NCBI GenBank assembly: GCA_023663685.1
Contig: JAMPHB010000001.1
Span: forward strand, 151,436 to 215,435
Direction: 5' to 3'
Source: Blautia sp.
GTDB lineage: Bacteria; Bacillota; Clostridia; Lachnospirales; Lachnospiraceae
DNA length: 64,000 nucleotides
Part shown: piece by piece, positions 26,131-38,312 of the stretch
Layout: every line of letters starts with the position of its first letter
How positions within the stretch are numbered: position 1 is the stretch's first letter
Program-made: the position numbers and the translations under genes
The notes under the pieces: generated by a model
What the model was told of the DNA's origin: nothing
What the model saw: the letters and a program-made list of their open reading frames with translations, nothing else
Database searches by the model: none

Positions 26131-27063
26131 ATGGAGACGAGAGTGACAAAGCTGCTCGGGATCGAGTATCCGATTATTCAGGGCGGTATGGCATGGGTGG
26201 CGACCCATGAGCTGGCGGCGGCGGTGTCAAATGCCGGAGGCCTTGGAATCATCGGCGCGGGCGGCGCACCGGCTTCCTGGGTGCGGGAGCAGATACAGGC
26301 CGCCAAGAGTGAGACGGACAAGCCCTTTGGCGTGAACCTCATGCTGATGAATCCGGAGGCGGACGGCATTGCGCAGGTGCTTGTGGAGGAGCAGGTAAAG
26401 GTGGTTACTACCGGAGCCGGCAATCCTGCGAAGTATATGGAGATGTGGAAAAAAGCCGGGATACGGGTGATTCCGGTGGTTGCCAGCGTCGCTCTGGCAA
26501 AGCTGATGGAGAGAGGCGGCGCGGACGCTGTCGTGGCGGAGGGAACCGAGTCCGGCGGACACATCGGAGCGGCAACCACCATGACACTGGTGCCGGAAGT
26601 GGTGGATGCGGTAAATATCCCGGTGATCGCTGCGGGCGGCATCGCGGACGGAAGAGGTCTTGCCGCGGCCTTTATGCTGGGAGCCGAGGCTGTACAGATG
26701 GGGACGCGGTTTGTCGTTGCGACCGAGTCCACGGTACATGAGAACTATAAGGAGCGCATCATTAAGGCGAAGGATATCGACTCTGAGGTGACCGGACGCT
26801 CGACCGGGCATCCGATTCGCGTAATCCGCAACAAGATGACCCGCGAATATCTGCAAAAGGAAAAGGAGGGCGCGACGCTCGAGGAGCTGGAGCAGCTCAC
26901 GCTGGGGGCTCTGCGCAAGGCTGTGACGGAGGGCGACGTTATGTACGGAAGCGTTATGGCGGGACAGTCCGCCGCTCTGGTGAAAAAGCAGGAGTCCTGC
27001 GCAGAGATTATCGCAGATGTGATGGAGGGTGCAAAAAGGCTGGTGCCTGAGCGTTTTGCATAA
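26131..27063 (+). CDS. fabK: Enoyl-ACP reductase II (FMN-dependent)
   Basis: 310 residues, nitronate-monooxygenase fold. It performs the last reduction of each elongation cycle using FMN and NAD(P)H and is the functional replacement for FabI. IIQGGMAWVATHELAAAVS, EGTESGGHIG and AAGGIADGRG are typical FabK segments. The start follows the acpP stop by one base. No fabI is in the window. Confidence 0.95.
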   Translation: METRVTKLLGIEYPIIQGGMAWVATHELAAAVSNAGGLGIIGAGGAPASWVREQIQAAKSETDKPFGVNLMLMNPEADGIAQVLVEEQVKVVTTGAGNPAKYMEMWKKAGIRVIPVVASVALAKLMERGGADAVVAEGTESGGHIGAATTMTLVPEVVDAVNIPVIAAGGIADGRGLAAAFMLGAEAVQMGTRFVVATESTVHENYKERIIKAKDIDSEVTGRSTGHPIRVIRNKMTREYLQKEKEGATLEELEQLTLGALRKAVTEGDVMYGSVMAGQSAALVKKQESCAEIIADVMEGAKRLVPERFA

Positions 27064-27088
27064 GGTTTCGGGATAGAGGAGAATGAGA

Positions 27089-28012
27089 ATGAAGCGAGTA
27101 TTTATGTTTCCGGGGCAGGGCTCCCAGTATGTAGGCATGGGCCGGGAATTTTACGACGCCATGCCGGAGTGCAGGGCTGTGTATGAGCTGGCAAATGAGG
27201 TTACCGGGCTGGACGTGGCGGCTCTCTGCTTCGAGGAGAATGAGAAGCTGCATATCACCGAGTATACGCAGATTTGTATGCTGACCACCGAGGCGGCCAT
27301 CTATACCGCATTAAAGGAGCGCGGAATCGACGCGGACGTTACAGCAGGCTTAAGTCTGGGAGAGTACGGCGCTTTGATCGCTTCGGGAGCAATGACCATG
27401 AAGGATGCCTTTTCTGTCGTGCGCAAGCGCGGGATTTACATGCAGGAGGCATATCCGGTGGGAGGCGCAATGTCCGCCATTTTAGGCCTGGATGCGGAGA
27501 AGATTGCTGCGGCCTGCGGGGAGGCGCAAAAGGACACCGGCAAACCGGTGTCGATTGCAAACTATAATTGTCCGGGACAGATCGTGATTACCGGAGAGGC
27601 TTCCGCGGTGGAAGCAGCCGGGGCAAAATGCGGGGAAGCCGGAGCTAAGCGCGTGGTTCCCCTAAAGGTCAGCGGGCCGTTTCACTCTGCGCTGCTTGCG
27701 GAGGCGGGGCAAAAGCTTGAGGAGGCTTTGGCGGAGGTGGAGATTCACTCCATTCGCATTCCCTATCTCACGAATGTGACTGCGGATTATGTGAAGGAGC
27801 CGGGCGAGGTGAAGGAGTACCTGGTGCGCCAGCTTACCTCCTCTGTGCGCTGGCAGCAGACCATTGAGAGACTGATTGCCGACGGGGCGGAGGAGTTTGT
27901 GGAAATCGGACCGGGACGTTCGCTCTCCGGTTTTATGAAAAAGATCGACCGTGGCGCGGCAGCCTTTAACATTGATAAAATGGAGGATTTTGAAAAATAT
28001 GTTGACCGGTAA
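27089..28012 (+). CDS. fabD: Malonyl-CoA:ACP transacylase
   Basis: 307 residues. It loads malonate onto ACP. FPGQGSQYVGMG at the N-terminus, the nucleophile Ser89 in GLSLGEYGAL and the histidine in GPFHSALL are all present. The start at 27089 has GAGGAG seven bases upstream, and an ATG at 27083 lies too close to that site. The gene overlaps fabG by 14 bases. Confidence 0.96.
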   Translation: MKRVFMFPGQGSQYVGMGREFYDAMPECRAVYELANEVTGLDVAALCFEENEKLHITEYTQICMLTTEAAIYTALKERGIDADVTAGLSLGEYGALIASGAMTMKDAFSVVRKRGIYMQEAYPVGGAMSAILGLDAEKIAAACGEAQKDTGKPVSIANYNCPGQIVITGEASAVEAAGAKCGEAGAKRVVPLKVSGPFHSALLAEAGQKLEEALAEVEIHSIRIPYLTNVTADYVKEPGEVKEYLVRQLTSSVRWQQTIERLIADGAEEFVEIGPGRSLSGFMKKIDRGAAAFNIDKMEDFEKYVDR

Positions 28013-28736
28013 AAACGCGCTGGTGACTGGCGCAGGCAGGGGAATCGGCAGGGCAATTGCCATGGAGCTTGCGGCGCAGGGAGCCTATGTAATTATCAAC
28101 TACAACGGCTCGCAGGCTGCCGCTGAGGAGACGCTTGCGGCGGTCAGGGAGTCTGGCGGCGAGGGAGAAATCTATCAGTGCAGCGTGGCGGATTTTGCGG
28201 CCTGCGGAGCGATGGTGGACGACCTGATTAAGAGGCTTACGCATGTGGATATTTTGGTGAACAATGCCGGAATCACAAGGGACGGCCTTCTTATGAAGAT
28301 GAGCGAGGAGGACTTCGATGCGGTGATTGGCACTAATCTAAAGGGCTGCTATAATACAATCCGCCATCTGTCCCGCTACCTTTTAAAACAGCGTTCCGGA
28401 AAAATCATAAATATTTCCTCCGTGTCCGGAATTCTCGGCAACGCGGGGCAGGCGAACTATTCCGCCAGCAAGGCGGGGGTGATCGGCCTGACGAAAGCGG
28501 TTGCAAAGGAGCTGGCAAGCCGCGGCATCTGTGTGAACGCTGTAGCTCCCGGCTATGTAGAGACAGACATGACAGGCGTGCTCTCCGATGGTGTGAAGGA
28601 GAAGCTTTTGGGGCAGATTCCCCTTGGCAGACCCGGCAGGCCGGAGGATATCGCGAGGGCGGCTGCATTTTTAGCATCGGAAAATGCGGACTATATCACG
28701 GGACAGGTGCTTTCCGTAGATGGTGGAATGACCTGA
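27999..28736 (+). CDS. fabG: 3-oxoacyl-ACP reductase
   Basis: 245 residues, short-chain dehydrogenase. It reduces the beta-keto group with NADPH. TGAGRGIG (10-17) binds the cofactor, NNAG and the Ser-Tyr-Lys set (SSVSG, YSASK) are catalytic. The start overlaps the end of fabD, and GGAGG lies 13 bases before it. It ends in FLASENADYITGQVLSVDGG, as usual for the family. Confidence 0.97.
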   Translation: MLTGKNALVTGAGRGIGRAIAMELAAQGAYVIINYNGSQAAAEETLAAVRESGGEGEIYQCSVADFAACGAMVDDLIKRLTHVDILVNNAGITRDGLLMKMSEEDFDAVIGTNLKGCYNTIRHLSRYLLKQRSGKIINISSVSGILGNAGQANYSASKAGVIGLTKAVAKELASRGICVNAVAPGYVETDMTGVLSDGVKEKLLGQIPLGRPGRPEDIARAAAFLASENADYITGQVLSVDGGMT

Positions 28737-28814
28737 CATAAGGGTGTCCCGATATGCATAAGGGTGGTCAGCATTGTCTTAAGGTGTCAGCTTCGCTGAC
28801 GGATTCCTTAAGAC
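28737..28814. repeat. Short direct repeat and long hairpin between fabG and fabF
   Basis: CATAAGGGTG occurs at 28737 and 28757. From 28776 GTCTTAAGG pairs with CCTTAAGAC (28806-28814) around an inner GTCAGC-TTC-GCTGAC stem. There is no T run, so it is not a standard terminator. It could be an RNA processing or stability element, or an inserted palindromic repeat. Confidence 0.7.
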
Positions 28815-28839
28815 CGGATATTATGGTAGGAGGAATAAA

Positions 28840-30075
28840 ATGAGCAGAAGAGTTGTTGTGACCGGAATGGGAGCCATCACCCCGATCGGTCTGAGCGTAG
28901 AGGAATTCTGGAAAAATGTCAAGGACGGAGTCATCGGCTTTGCCGAGATTACAAGATTTGATTCCAGTGAATATAAGTCCCACATGGCGGCGGAGGTCAA
29001 GGGCTTCAACGCAAAGGATTTCATGGATCCCAAGGCGGCGAAGCGCATGGAGCTTTTCTCCCAGTATGCCGTGGCTGCCGCCGCCGAGGCCATAAAGGAT
29101 GCGGGACTTTCGATGGAGAATGAGGATCCCTACCGCGTAGGTACGGCGATCGGTTCCGGCGTGGGAAGTATGCAGGCTATGGAGCGTGAGCACGCGAAGC
29201 TGACAGAGAAAGGGCCGGGACGTGTGAATCCCATCTTTGTGCCCCTGATGATCTCCAATATGGCGGCGGGCAATGTGTCCATTCAGTTTGGGCTGAAAGG
29301 TAAATCCATCAATGTGGTAACAGCCTGCACCAGCGGAACCAACAACATTGGCGAGGCGTTCCGCAGCATCCAGTACGGAGAAGCGGACGTGATGGTGGCG
29401 GGCGGCTCCGAGGGTGCGGTCTGTCCCATGGCTATCGCGGGCTTTACCGCGCTGACGGCTTTATCCACAGTGAACGATCCGGCAAAATGCTCCCTGCCCT
29501 TTGACAAAAACCGCAGCGGTTTTGTGATGGGCGAGGGCGCGGGCATTGTCGTTCTCGAGGAGCTTGCGCACGCAAAGGCGAGAGGCGCGAAAATTTATGC
29601 GGAGGTAGTGGGCTACGGCTGTTCCTCCGACGCTTACCATATCACTTCCCCGCAGGAGGACGGCGGCGGCGCGGCGCGGGCGATGACCAACGCCATGGAG
29701 GACGCGGGCGTAACGCCGGCAGATGTGACATATATCAACGCCCACGGCACTGGCACGCATCACAATGACCTTTTTGAGACAAGGGCAGTGAAGCTTGCCT
29801 TTGGCGACCATGCAAAGGACGTGAAGATTAACTCAACCAAATCCATGATCGGACATCTGCTGGGCGCGGCGGGCGCGGTGGAGTTTATCACCTGCGTAAA
29901 GGAGCTCGAGGAGGGTTACATTCACCGCACGGTCGGCTACGGGGAAGCGGATGAAGAGATGGATTTGAATTACTGTAAGGAATCCTATGAGGAGACTTTA
30001 AACTACGCCCTCTCGAATTCCCTGGGCTTCGGCGGGCACAACGCGAGCCTTCTGGTGAAGAGATATTGTGAATAG
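28840..30075 (+). CDS. fabF: 3-oxoacyl-ACP synthase II
   Basis: 411 residues, thiolase fold. It condenses malonyl-ACP with acyl-ACP. Cys163 in [11 protein letters not shown] is the nucleophile, and [11 protein letters not shown] and [12 protein letters not shown] supply the two histidines. AGGAGG precedes the ATG, after a gap that holds a long hairpin. Confidence 0.97.
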   Translation: MSRRVVVTGMGAITPIGLSVEEFWKNVKDGVIGFAEITRFDSSEYKSHMAAEVKGFNAKDFMDPKAAKRMELFSQYAVAAAAEAIKDAGLSMENEDPYRVGTAIGSGVGSMQAMEREHAKLTEKGPGRVNPIFVPLMISNMAAGNVSIQFGLKGKSINVVTACTSGTNNIGEAFRSIQYGEADVMVAGGSEGAVCPMAIAGFTALTALSTVNDPAKCSLPFDKNRSGFVMGEGAGIVVLEELAHAKARGAKIYAEVVGYGCSSDAYHITSPQEDGGGAARAMTNAMEDAGVTPADVTYINAHGTGTHHNDLFETRAVKLAFGDHAKDVKINSTKSMIGHLLGAAGAVEFITCVKELEEGYIHRTVGYGEADEEMDLNYCKESYEETLNYALSNSLGFGGHNASLLVKRYCE

Positions 30076-30104
30076 GCGGATTTGCATCCGACAAGGAGAT
30101 AATA

Positions 30105-30539
30105 ATGGCAGAGAGCAAATTATCGACACAAGAGATTATGGAGATTCTTCCCCACCGGCAGCCGTTTCTGCTGATTGACACGGTGGAGGAATTAGAGCCC
30201 GGCGTGCGTGCGCTGGCGAAGAAAAACGTGACATTCAACGAGCCGTTTTTTGCAGGTCATTTCCCCGGGAATCCGGTGATGCCCGGCGTGCTCATTATTG
30301 AGGCGCTGGCGCAGACCGGAGCGGTGGCGATCCTGTCACAGCCGGAGTGGAAGGGAAAAACGGCATATTTTGCCGGGATCGGGCAGGCAAAGTTCAAACA
30401 GAAGGTGCTGCCCGGGGATACCCTGATGCTGGAGACAGAGATTATCAGGGTGAAGGGACCCATCGGGGTCGGAAAGGCTGTCGCCCGGGTGGACGGGAAG
30501 CTGGCCTGCTCTGCGGAGCTGACATTTGCGATTGGATAG
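30105..30539 (+). CDS. fabZ: 3-hydroxyacyl-ACP dehydratase
   Basis: 144 residues, hot-dog fold. It removes water from 3-hydroxyacyl-ACP. The catalytic pair is His52 in [13 protein letters not shown] and Glu66 in IIEALAQ. In many related operons accB precedes this gene and accC follows it, and neither is present here. Confidence 0.96.
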   Translation: MAESKLSTQEIMEILPHRQPFLLIDTVEELEPGVRALAKKNVTFNEPFFAGHFPGNPVMPGVLIIEALAQTGAVAILSQPEWKGKTAYFAGIGQAKFKQKVLPGDTLMLETEIIRVKGPIGVGKAVARVDGKLACSAELTFAIG

Positions 30540-30565
30540 GTTATCTGTAGAAGGAAGAGAACAGT

Positions 30566-32269
30566 ATGTTTAGAAAAAACGACAATAAAGAAGCAAACGG
30601 CGCCGCATCAAACCAGCAGGCGGCAGAGGCAGCGGAGACAATCGTATGTCCGTCCTGCAAGCGGGAGCTTGACAAGAAGCTTGTGGTGAAAAAGAAGTAT
30701 GTCTGCTATGAGTGCGGGTACTATTTCCGTGTCCGGGCGAAAAACCGGATCAGGATGGTGGCAGATTCCGGGAGCTTTACCCCCTGGAATGAGGAGCAGG
30801 AGACCGGAAATCCGCTGGATTTCCCGGAGTACGAAGAAAAGGTGGCGGCGACGCAGGAGAAGACAGGCCTGAAAGAGGGCGTTGTCATTGGCAAATGTAC
30901 GATCTACGGAGAGGAGACGGTGCTGGGAGTGATTGACGCCCGTTTCCTGATGGGAAGCATGGGACATGTGGTGGGGGAGAAGATTACGCTTGCCATGGAG
31001 AGGGCGACAGAGGAGCGTCTTCCTGTGATTCTGTTTTGCTGCTCCGGTGGCGCGCGGATGCAGGAGGGCATTATCTCCCTGATGCAGATGGCAAAGACCA
31101 GCGGAGCCGTGAAGCGCCATTCCGACGCGGGACTTTTATATGTGCCCGTGCTCACGGATCCTACCACTGGAGGCGTGACAGCGAGCTTTGCCATGCTGGG
31201 TGACATTATTCTGGCGGAGCCCAAGGCACTCATCGGCTTTGCGGGTCCCCGGGTGATTGAGCAGACCATCGGGGAGAAGCTGCCGGAGGGCTTTCAGAGA
31301 GCGGAGTTTCAGCTAAAACATGGCTTTGTGGACGCCATTGTAGAGAGAGAGAACCTGAAACTGTACCTCCACCAGCTCTTAAAGCTACATGAAAAGAGAG
31401 AGGGCTTTGCGAATTTCAACCCCCTGCGGGAGGACGATAACTATGAGCCCACCGAGCTTATGAAGGAGCGGAACGCCAAGGCGAAGCTTTTAGATGCGTG
31501 GGACAAGGTGATCATGGCACGGCAGATGAAGCGTCTGGCTTCCGTGGATTATATTGATGCGATTTTTGATGATTTTATTGAGCTGCACGGCGACCGGTAT
31601 TTCCGGGACGACCCGGCGATCGTGGGAGGCGTCGCCTATCTGGACGGACAGCCCGTGACCGTAATCGGCGTCCACAAGGGCAGAGATATGCGGGACTGTG
31701 CGAAAAGGAATTACGGTATGCCCTCCCCGGAGGGATACCGCAAGGCTGTTCGCCTGATGAAACAGGCGGAGAAGTTTGGCCGTCCGATCATTACCTTCGT
31801 GAATACCTCCGGCGCATATCCGGGCAGGGAGGCGGAGGAGAACGGACAGGGAGAGGCGATCGCGAGGAATCTTTATGAGATGTCTGCCATTCAGGTGCCG
31901 ATTCTCTGTCTGATGATCGGTGAGGGAGGAAGCGGCGGCGCGCTGGCGCTGGCAGTGGGCAACGAGGTGTGGATGATGGAAAACGCAACCTACTCGATTT
32001 TGTCCCCCGAGGGCTTTGCCTCTATTCTCTGGAAAGATGGCAAGCGGGCAAAGAGCGCGGCGTCTGTTATGAAGCTGACTGCACAGGATCTAAAGGAGCT
32101 CCATGTAATTGAGGATATTATCCCGGAGTACGGCGGGGCGGACGAGGACGCACTCATCTCCATTGCCCGCTACATGAAGGGCAACATGAAAAAGTTTTTG
32201 AAGGCGCAGGAGGGAAAGAGCGGCGAGCAGCTTGCGGCAGAGCGGTATGAGAGATACAAAGCATTCTAG
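30566..32269 (+). CDS. accDA: Acetyl-CoA carboxylase carboxyltransferase, beta and alpha fused
   Basis: 567 residues in one chain. Residues 1-~280 are AccD: a zinc ribbon with Cys28, Cys31, Cys47 and Cys50, then [10 protein letters not shown] and the oxyanion-hole region [12 protein letters not shown]. Residues ~290-567 are AccA with [30 protein letters not shown] and [12 protein letters not shown]. It transfers carboxyl from biotin to acetyl-CoA. A biotin carrier (AccB) and biotin carboxylase (AccC) are needed and must be encoded outside the window. Confidence 0.95.
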   Translation: MFRKNDNKEANGAASNQQAAEAAETIVCPSCKRELDKKLVVKKKYVCYECGYYFRVRAKNRIRMVADSGSFTPWNEEQETGNPLDFPEYEEKVAATQEKTGLKEGVVIGKCTIYGEETVLGVIDARFLMGSMGHVVGEKITLAMERATEERLPVILFCCSGGARMQEGIISLMQMAKTSGAVKRHSDAGLLYVPVLTDPTTGGVTASFAMLGDIILAEPKALIGFAGPRVIEQTIGEKLPEGFQRAEFQLKHGFVDAIVERENLKLYLHQLLKLHEKREGFANFNPLREDDNYEPTELMKERNAKAKLLDAWDKVIMARQMKRLASVDYIDAIFDDFIELHGDRYFRDDPAIVGGVAYLDGQPVTVIGVHKGRDMRDCAKRNYGMPSPEGYRKAVRLMKQAEKFGRPIITFVNTSGAYPGREAEENGQGEAIARNLYEMSAIQVPILCLMIGEGGSGGALALAVGNEVWMMENATYSILSPEGFASILWKDGKRAKSAASVMKLTAQDLKELHVIEDIIPEYGGADEDALISIARYMKGNMKKFLKAQEGKSGEQLAAERYERYKAF

Positions 32270-32290
32270 CTGCTCCATAAAGGGGGACGT

Positions 32291-33250
32291 ATGAGAATAT
32301 TAGGAACTGGAAGTGCGCTTCCGAAGAAAATTGTGAGCAACGACGATCTGGCACAGGTCATGGATACCTCAGATGAGTGGATACGCACCCGCACGGGAAT
32401 TGTAAACAGGCACATCGCGGTGGAGGAGACGACCACCTCGCTGTCCGTGGAGGCGGCAAAAAATGCGCTTGCGGCGGCGCATGTGTCCGCGTCGGAGATT
32501 GATTTGATTATTGCGGCTACCGTTTCGCCCGACTATATTTTCCCGACGCTCTCCTGCGAGGTGCAGGCAGCGCTGCAGGCCACGGAAGCGACGGCGTTTG
32601 ATATCGGTGCGGGCTGTTCGGGCTTTCTCTTTGCCATGGGGACGGCGGACGGCTATTTCCGCACGGGCCGCTACAAAAAGGCGCTCATCATCGGCGCGGA
32701 GACGCTCTCGAAGATGATGGACTGGAGCGACCGCAGCACCTGTGTCCTCTTCGGGGACGGAGCAGGAGCGGCGGTGCTCTCCGCAGAGGGAGACCAGCTT
32801 AAGGCGATGACGCAGGGCTCGGACGGAGCCGGGGGCATGGCGTTAAAATGCGATAACCGTCCGGTCAACAATCTGTACCGCCAGCTTGGGGCAAAGACCT
32901 ATTCCTTCACGGAGATGGACGGCCCGGCGGTGTATAAGTTTGCAGTGCGCACGGTGCCAGCCGCTATCAGCAGGGTGCTGGAGCAGTCTGGGACGCCTGC
33001 GGACGATGTGAAGCTTTTTGTGCTGCATCAGGCGAACCGGCGCATCATTGAGGCGGTGGCAAAGCGGCTCGGCCAGCCCATGGAGAAGTTCCCCATGAAT
33101 ATGCAGGAGTGCGGGAATATCTCCGCCGCCAGCGTGCCGATTCTGTTGAACCAGATTATAGCGGAGAACAGAATCATGCCCGGGGACAAGGTGGTGCTGG
33201 CGGGCTTTGGCGCGGGACTGACGTGGGGAGCCTGTGTGCTGGAATGGTAG
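32291..33250 (+). CDS. fabH: 3-oxoacyl-ACP synthase III
   Basis: 319 residues. It starts fatty acid synthesis by condensing acyl-CoA with malonyl-ACP. Cys109 in DIGAGCSGF is the nucleophile, HQANRRII has the histidine, and GNISAASVP the asparagine. AAGGGGG lies before the ATG. The order fabH then marR at the operon end differs from streptococci, where fabT and fabH come first. Confidence 0.96.
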   Translation: MRILGTGSALPKKIVSNDDLAQVMDTSDEWIRTRTGIVNRHIAVEETTTSLSVEAAKNALAAAHVSASEIDLIIAATVSPDYIFPTLSCEVQAALQATEATAFDIGAGCSGFLFAMGTADGYFRTGRYKKALIIGAETLSKMMDWSDRSTCVLFGDGAGAAVLSAEGDQLKAMTQGSDGAGGMALKCDNRPVNNLYRQLGAKTYSFTEMDGPAVYKFAVRTVPAAISRVLEQSGTPADDVKLFVLHQANRRIIEAVAKRLGQPMEKFPMNMQECGNISAASVPILLNQIIAENRIMPGDKVVLAGFGAGLTWGACVLEW

Positions 33251-33272
33251 GGCGGAATCGAGGAATGCGCAG

Positions 33273-35277
<2,005 letters not shown>

Positions 35278-35298
35278 ATAATATTTCACAATGTAAAC

Positions 35299-35336
35299 AA
35301 GCCACCTGTCTCTTAGCCGGACAGGTGGCTTATTTT
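35299..35336 (+). terminator. Strong terminator after gdhA
   Basis: AAGCCACCTGTC (35299-35310) pairs perfectly with GACAGGTGGCTT (35320-35331), followed by ATTTT. Confidence 0.92.
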
Positions 35337-35457
35337 AAGCATCTTACCAGGCCTTCGCCTTATCTTTTTGGAAAATCCCATGATCAGGTGATTGAATTTC
35401 TGTGTGAGAAGTGTTATAGTTTTAAAAACAAGAAAACTTGTATTTTTATTCGGATAG

Positions 35458-35619
35458 GATTCGATTTACGGGTATATAAGTGTACCGATGGATTATATGA
35501 TTCATATCGTTGATACGGATGTGTTTCAAAGATTGCGGAGGATAATTCAGACGAGTTATGCTCCGCTTTATTCGTCGGCGGTTCACAACCGGTTTGTGCA
35601 CACGAGAAGAAACAAATAA
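35458..35619 (+). pseudogene. Remnant of an HD-superfamily phosphohydrolase gene
   Basis: The frame reads DSIYGYISVP, then FQRLRRIIQTSYAPLYSS and HNRFVHT before it stops. This is the N-terminal part of HD-domain proteins of the dGTPase-like group, up to the first metal histidine. There is a stop immediately upstream at 35455 and no downstream HD core, so about 50 residues survive. It lies in the 306-base gap between gdhA and the polysaccharide locus. The rest of that gap shows nothing I can name. Confidence 0.7.
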
Positions 35620-35642
35620 TGTAGGGAAGGAGAGGTGCGGGT

Positions 35643-37106
35643 ATGTATCAGAAAAATGCCGGGGGCTGGATGAAGCATCTGGATTTTATGGTGCTGGATA
35701 TCTTATGTCTGCAGGTCTCCTTTTTTCTGGCGTATTTAATTCGCCACCAAAGCTATGAGATTTACAAAAACAGTATCTATGCCAATCTCGCGATCGTGCT
35801 GGTGTTCATGGATATCATAGTGCTTTTGTGCATGAATACTCTGAAAAATGTATTGAAGCGTAACCATGCGATGGAATTTATTGCCACTTTAAGACAGATG
35901 TGTGTGCTGGAGCTTTTGGCGGCGCTGTATCTTTTTTCTGTGAAGGATGCAGAAGACTTTTCCCGCATGACATTTTACCTTATGGGTCTGCTCTACACAT
36001 TTATTACCTACGGGGTCAGGATTCTCTGGAAAAAGCATGTGCTGCGGAAGCTGAAACGCGGATTGCAAAAATCGGTAATCATCATCACGGATCAGGTGCA
36101 GTATCCCAGGGTGGAGCATGACATCCGCAATAAAAGCTATGAGATGTTTCAGATATCGGGAATCGTGATATTAGACGTAAAAGAGCAGGGAATCCAGGTG
36201 GGTGATCTGGTCGAGGGAATCCCGGTGGTGGCGGACGGCCGGAGTATGCTTGAATATATCTGCCGGGAATGGGTGGACGAGGTGTTTATTGACATTCAGG
36301 CAAAGACCGCATTCATGGACGTGCTTGTGAACCAGCTCATGGAGATGGGCGTGACGATTCACATTAAGCTGGTGGAGCGCTTTGCACTGAACAACCGCAA
36401 GCAGTTTGTAGAAAAGATGGGCAAGTACACCGTGCTCACGACCAGTATCAATACAGTCTCCGGTTCTGAGTACTTTTTCAAGCGTTGTCTGGATATTCTG
36501 GGTGGGTGCGTTGGCTGCGTGATTACAGGGATACTCTTTATTTTTCTTGCGCCGGCGATCTATATCCAGTCGCCGGGACCGATATTTTTTACTCAGACCC
36601 GCATCGGGCGCAACGGCAAAAAGTTTAAGCTCTACAAGTTCCGCAGCATGTATCTGGATGCTGAGGAGAAAAAGGCTGTGCTGATGAAGGACAACCGCAT
36701 CGAGGACGGTAGAATGTTCAAGCTGGAGTATGACCCCCGGATTATCGGCTGCAAAAAGCTTGCGGACGGGACGATAAAAAAGGGGCTTGGCAACTGGATG
36801 CGGGAGAGGTCTATCGACGAGTTTCCCCAGTTCTGGAATGTGCTCAAGGGAGAGATGAGCCTTGTGGGTACGCGCCCCCCCACGGAGGACGAGTGGGTGA
36901 AGTATGAGCTGCACCACAGGTCGCGGCTGGCAATCAAGCCGGGGATCACGGGCATGTGGCAGATCAGCGGGAGAAGCGATATCACAGAGTTTGAGAAGGT
37001 GGTAGAGCTGGACCGCTACTATATTATGAACTGGGATCTGGGGCTGGATATGAAAATTATCTGCAAGACGGTTCCGATTGTATTTGGTAAAAATGGGGCG
37101 ATGTAG
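35643..37106 (+). CDS. Polyprenyl-phosphate sugar-1-phosphate transferase
   Basis: 487 residues. Four membrane segments in the first ~130 residues, a Rossmann-like central region, another membrane segment near 285, then the bacterial sugar transferase domain with SPGPIFFTQTRIGRNGKKF, KLYKFRSMY and the catalytic end ELDRYYIMNWD. It transfers a sugar phosphate to undecaprenyl phosphate to begin each repeat unit. GGAGAGG precedes the ATG. It is the first gene of the polysaccharide locus. Confidence 0.93.
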   Translation: MYQKNAGGWMKHLDFMVLDILCLQVSFFLAYLIRHQSYEIYKNSIYANLAIVLVFMDIIVLLCMNTLKNVLKRNHAMEFIATLRQMCVLELLAALYLFSVKDAEDFSRMTFYLMGLLYTFITYGVRILWKKHVLRKLKRGLQKSVIIITDQVQYPRVEHDIRNKSYEMFQISGIVILDVKEQGIQVGDLVEGIPVVADGRSMLEYICREWVDEVFIDIQAKTAFMDVLVNQLMEMGVTIHIKLVERFALNNRKQFVEKMGKYTVLTTSINTVSGSEYFFKRCLDILGGCVGCVITGILFIFLAPAIYIQSPGPIFFTQTRIGRNGKKFKLYKFRSMYLDAEEKKAVLMKDNRIEDGRMFKLEYDPRIIGCKKLADGTIKKGLGNWMRERSIDEFPQFWNVLKGEMSLVGTRPPTEDEWVKYELHHRSRLAIKPGITGMWQISGRSDITEFEKVVELDRYYIMNWDLGLDMKIICKTVPIVFGKNGAM

Positions 37107-37142
37107 ATTTGGAAAAGTGCAGAGAGATTGAGGTGACGGACA

Positions 37143-38312
37143 GTGGGAAGCAGGCGCGGCGCAGACGAACCTATTCGTGTTCTCTGTGCGTTGAACCATA
37201 TGGTATACGGAGGAATAGAAGCGGTCGTTATGAATTATTACCGCTTTATGGACCGGACGCAGATCCAGTTTGATTTTGCTGTGTGTGAGGATTCATCGTT
37301 TCCGCAGAGAGCCGAGCTTGAGAGATTGGGAAGCCAAATTTATCTATTGCCTAAGATTACCAGTTTGGTGAAATATATAGCAGAATTTAAAAGGATTGTC
37401 AGGTGTGGACATTACCGGATTGTGCATTGTCATATGAGCACACTCAGCGTATTTCCCCTTTATGCAGCATGGAGAGGCGGAGCAGGGGTTCGGATTTGTC
37501 ATAACCATACGACCGCTTACAGGGGCGAGGGGATAAAGGCATTGGCAAAATATCTCCTGCGGCCGTTTTGCCTGGTATTTGCGACAGATTATTTCGCCTG
37601 CAGCGAATATGCCGGACGATGGATGTTTGGCAGGAAAGCTGTAAAAAGCGGCAGGGTATATGTAATGAGAAACGGGCTTGATACGATGCGGTTCCGTTAC
37701 GATTCTGCAGTGAGGGAAAGGCGGCGCGCAGAGCTCGGAGTAGAAGAAAAGTTTGTGGTCGGCAATGTCGGCCGGTTCGTATATCAAAAAAATCACATTT
37801 TTTTAATTGATATATTTAATGAGCTGCACAAAATAAAAAAAGATGCAGTGCTGCTTATGGTGGGGGAGGGTGAATTACAGAATCAAATCCGAAAAAGGGT
37901 AGAAGAATTGGGCTTGAGTGCTTGTGTGATTTTTTATGGAACCAGCAATGGGGTTAGCGAGTTGTATCAGGCGATGGATGTTTTCTGTCTGCCGAGCTAT
38001 TTTGAGGGGCTTCCCGTTGTGACAATAGAGGCACAGACCGCCGGGCTTCCATGCATCGTATCATATGCGACCTCGGAGGAAGCCGTGGTGTTAGGAAATT
38101 GCAGAAGGCTTGCGCTGCAGCAGGGAGCGAAGGCATGGGTCAAAGAGATACTGTGTGCATCCGGAGGGGAACGGAGTGAAGCAGCAGAAAAGATAAAGGG
38201 CAGTGGATACTCGGTTCAGGAGGGAGTAAAAAAACTCACTGTCAAATACAAAAATCTGTATGAAGTTGCCAGCATAAAGGCTTGGGAAAAGGAGGCCGAA
38301 TGGAGGCGTTAG
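37143..38312 (+). CDS. Glycosyltransferase family 4-like
   Basis: 389 residues, GT-B fold. The N-terminal domain has LNHMVYGGIEAVVMNYYR. The C-terminal donor domain has GRFVYQKNH, LLMVGEGEL and the EX7E-like SYFEGLPVVTIEAQ. The start is GTG with GAGGTG upstream. It overlaps the next gene by 13 bases. Donor and acceptor sugars are not known. Confidence 0.88.
   Translation: MGSRRGADEPIRVLCALNHMVYGGIEAVVMNYYRFMDRTQIQFDFAVCEDSSFPQRAELERLGSQIYLLPKITSLVKYIAEFKRIVRCGHYRIVHCHMSTLSVFPLYAAWRGGAGVRICHNHTTAYRGEGIKALAKYLLRPFCLVFATDYFACSEYAGRWMFGRKAVKSGRVYVMRNGLDTMRFRYDSAVRERRRAELGVEEKFVVGNVGRFVYQKNHIFLIDIFNELHKIKKDAVLLMVGEGELQNQIRKRVEELGLSACVIFYGTSNGVSELYQAMDVFCLPSYFEGLPVVTIEAQTAGLPCIVSYATSEEAVVLGNCRRLALQQGAKAWVKEILCASGGERSEAAEKIKGSGYSVQEGVKKLTVKYKNLYEVASIKAWEKEAEWRR

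Noticed and set aside
28776..28814. Terminator between fabG and fabF
   Set aside because: The stem is strong but there is no T run, and the same pathway continues immediately after.
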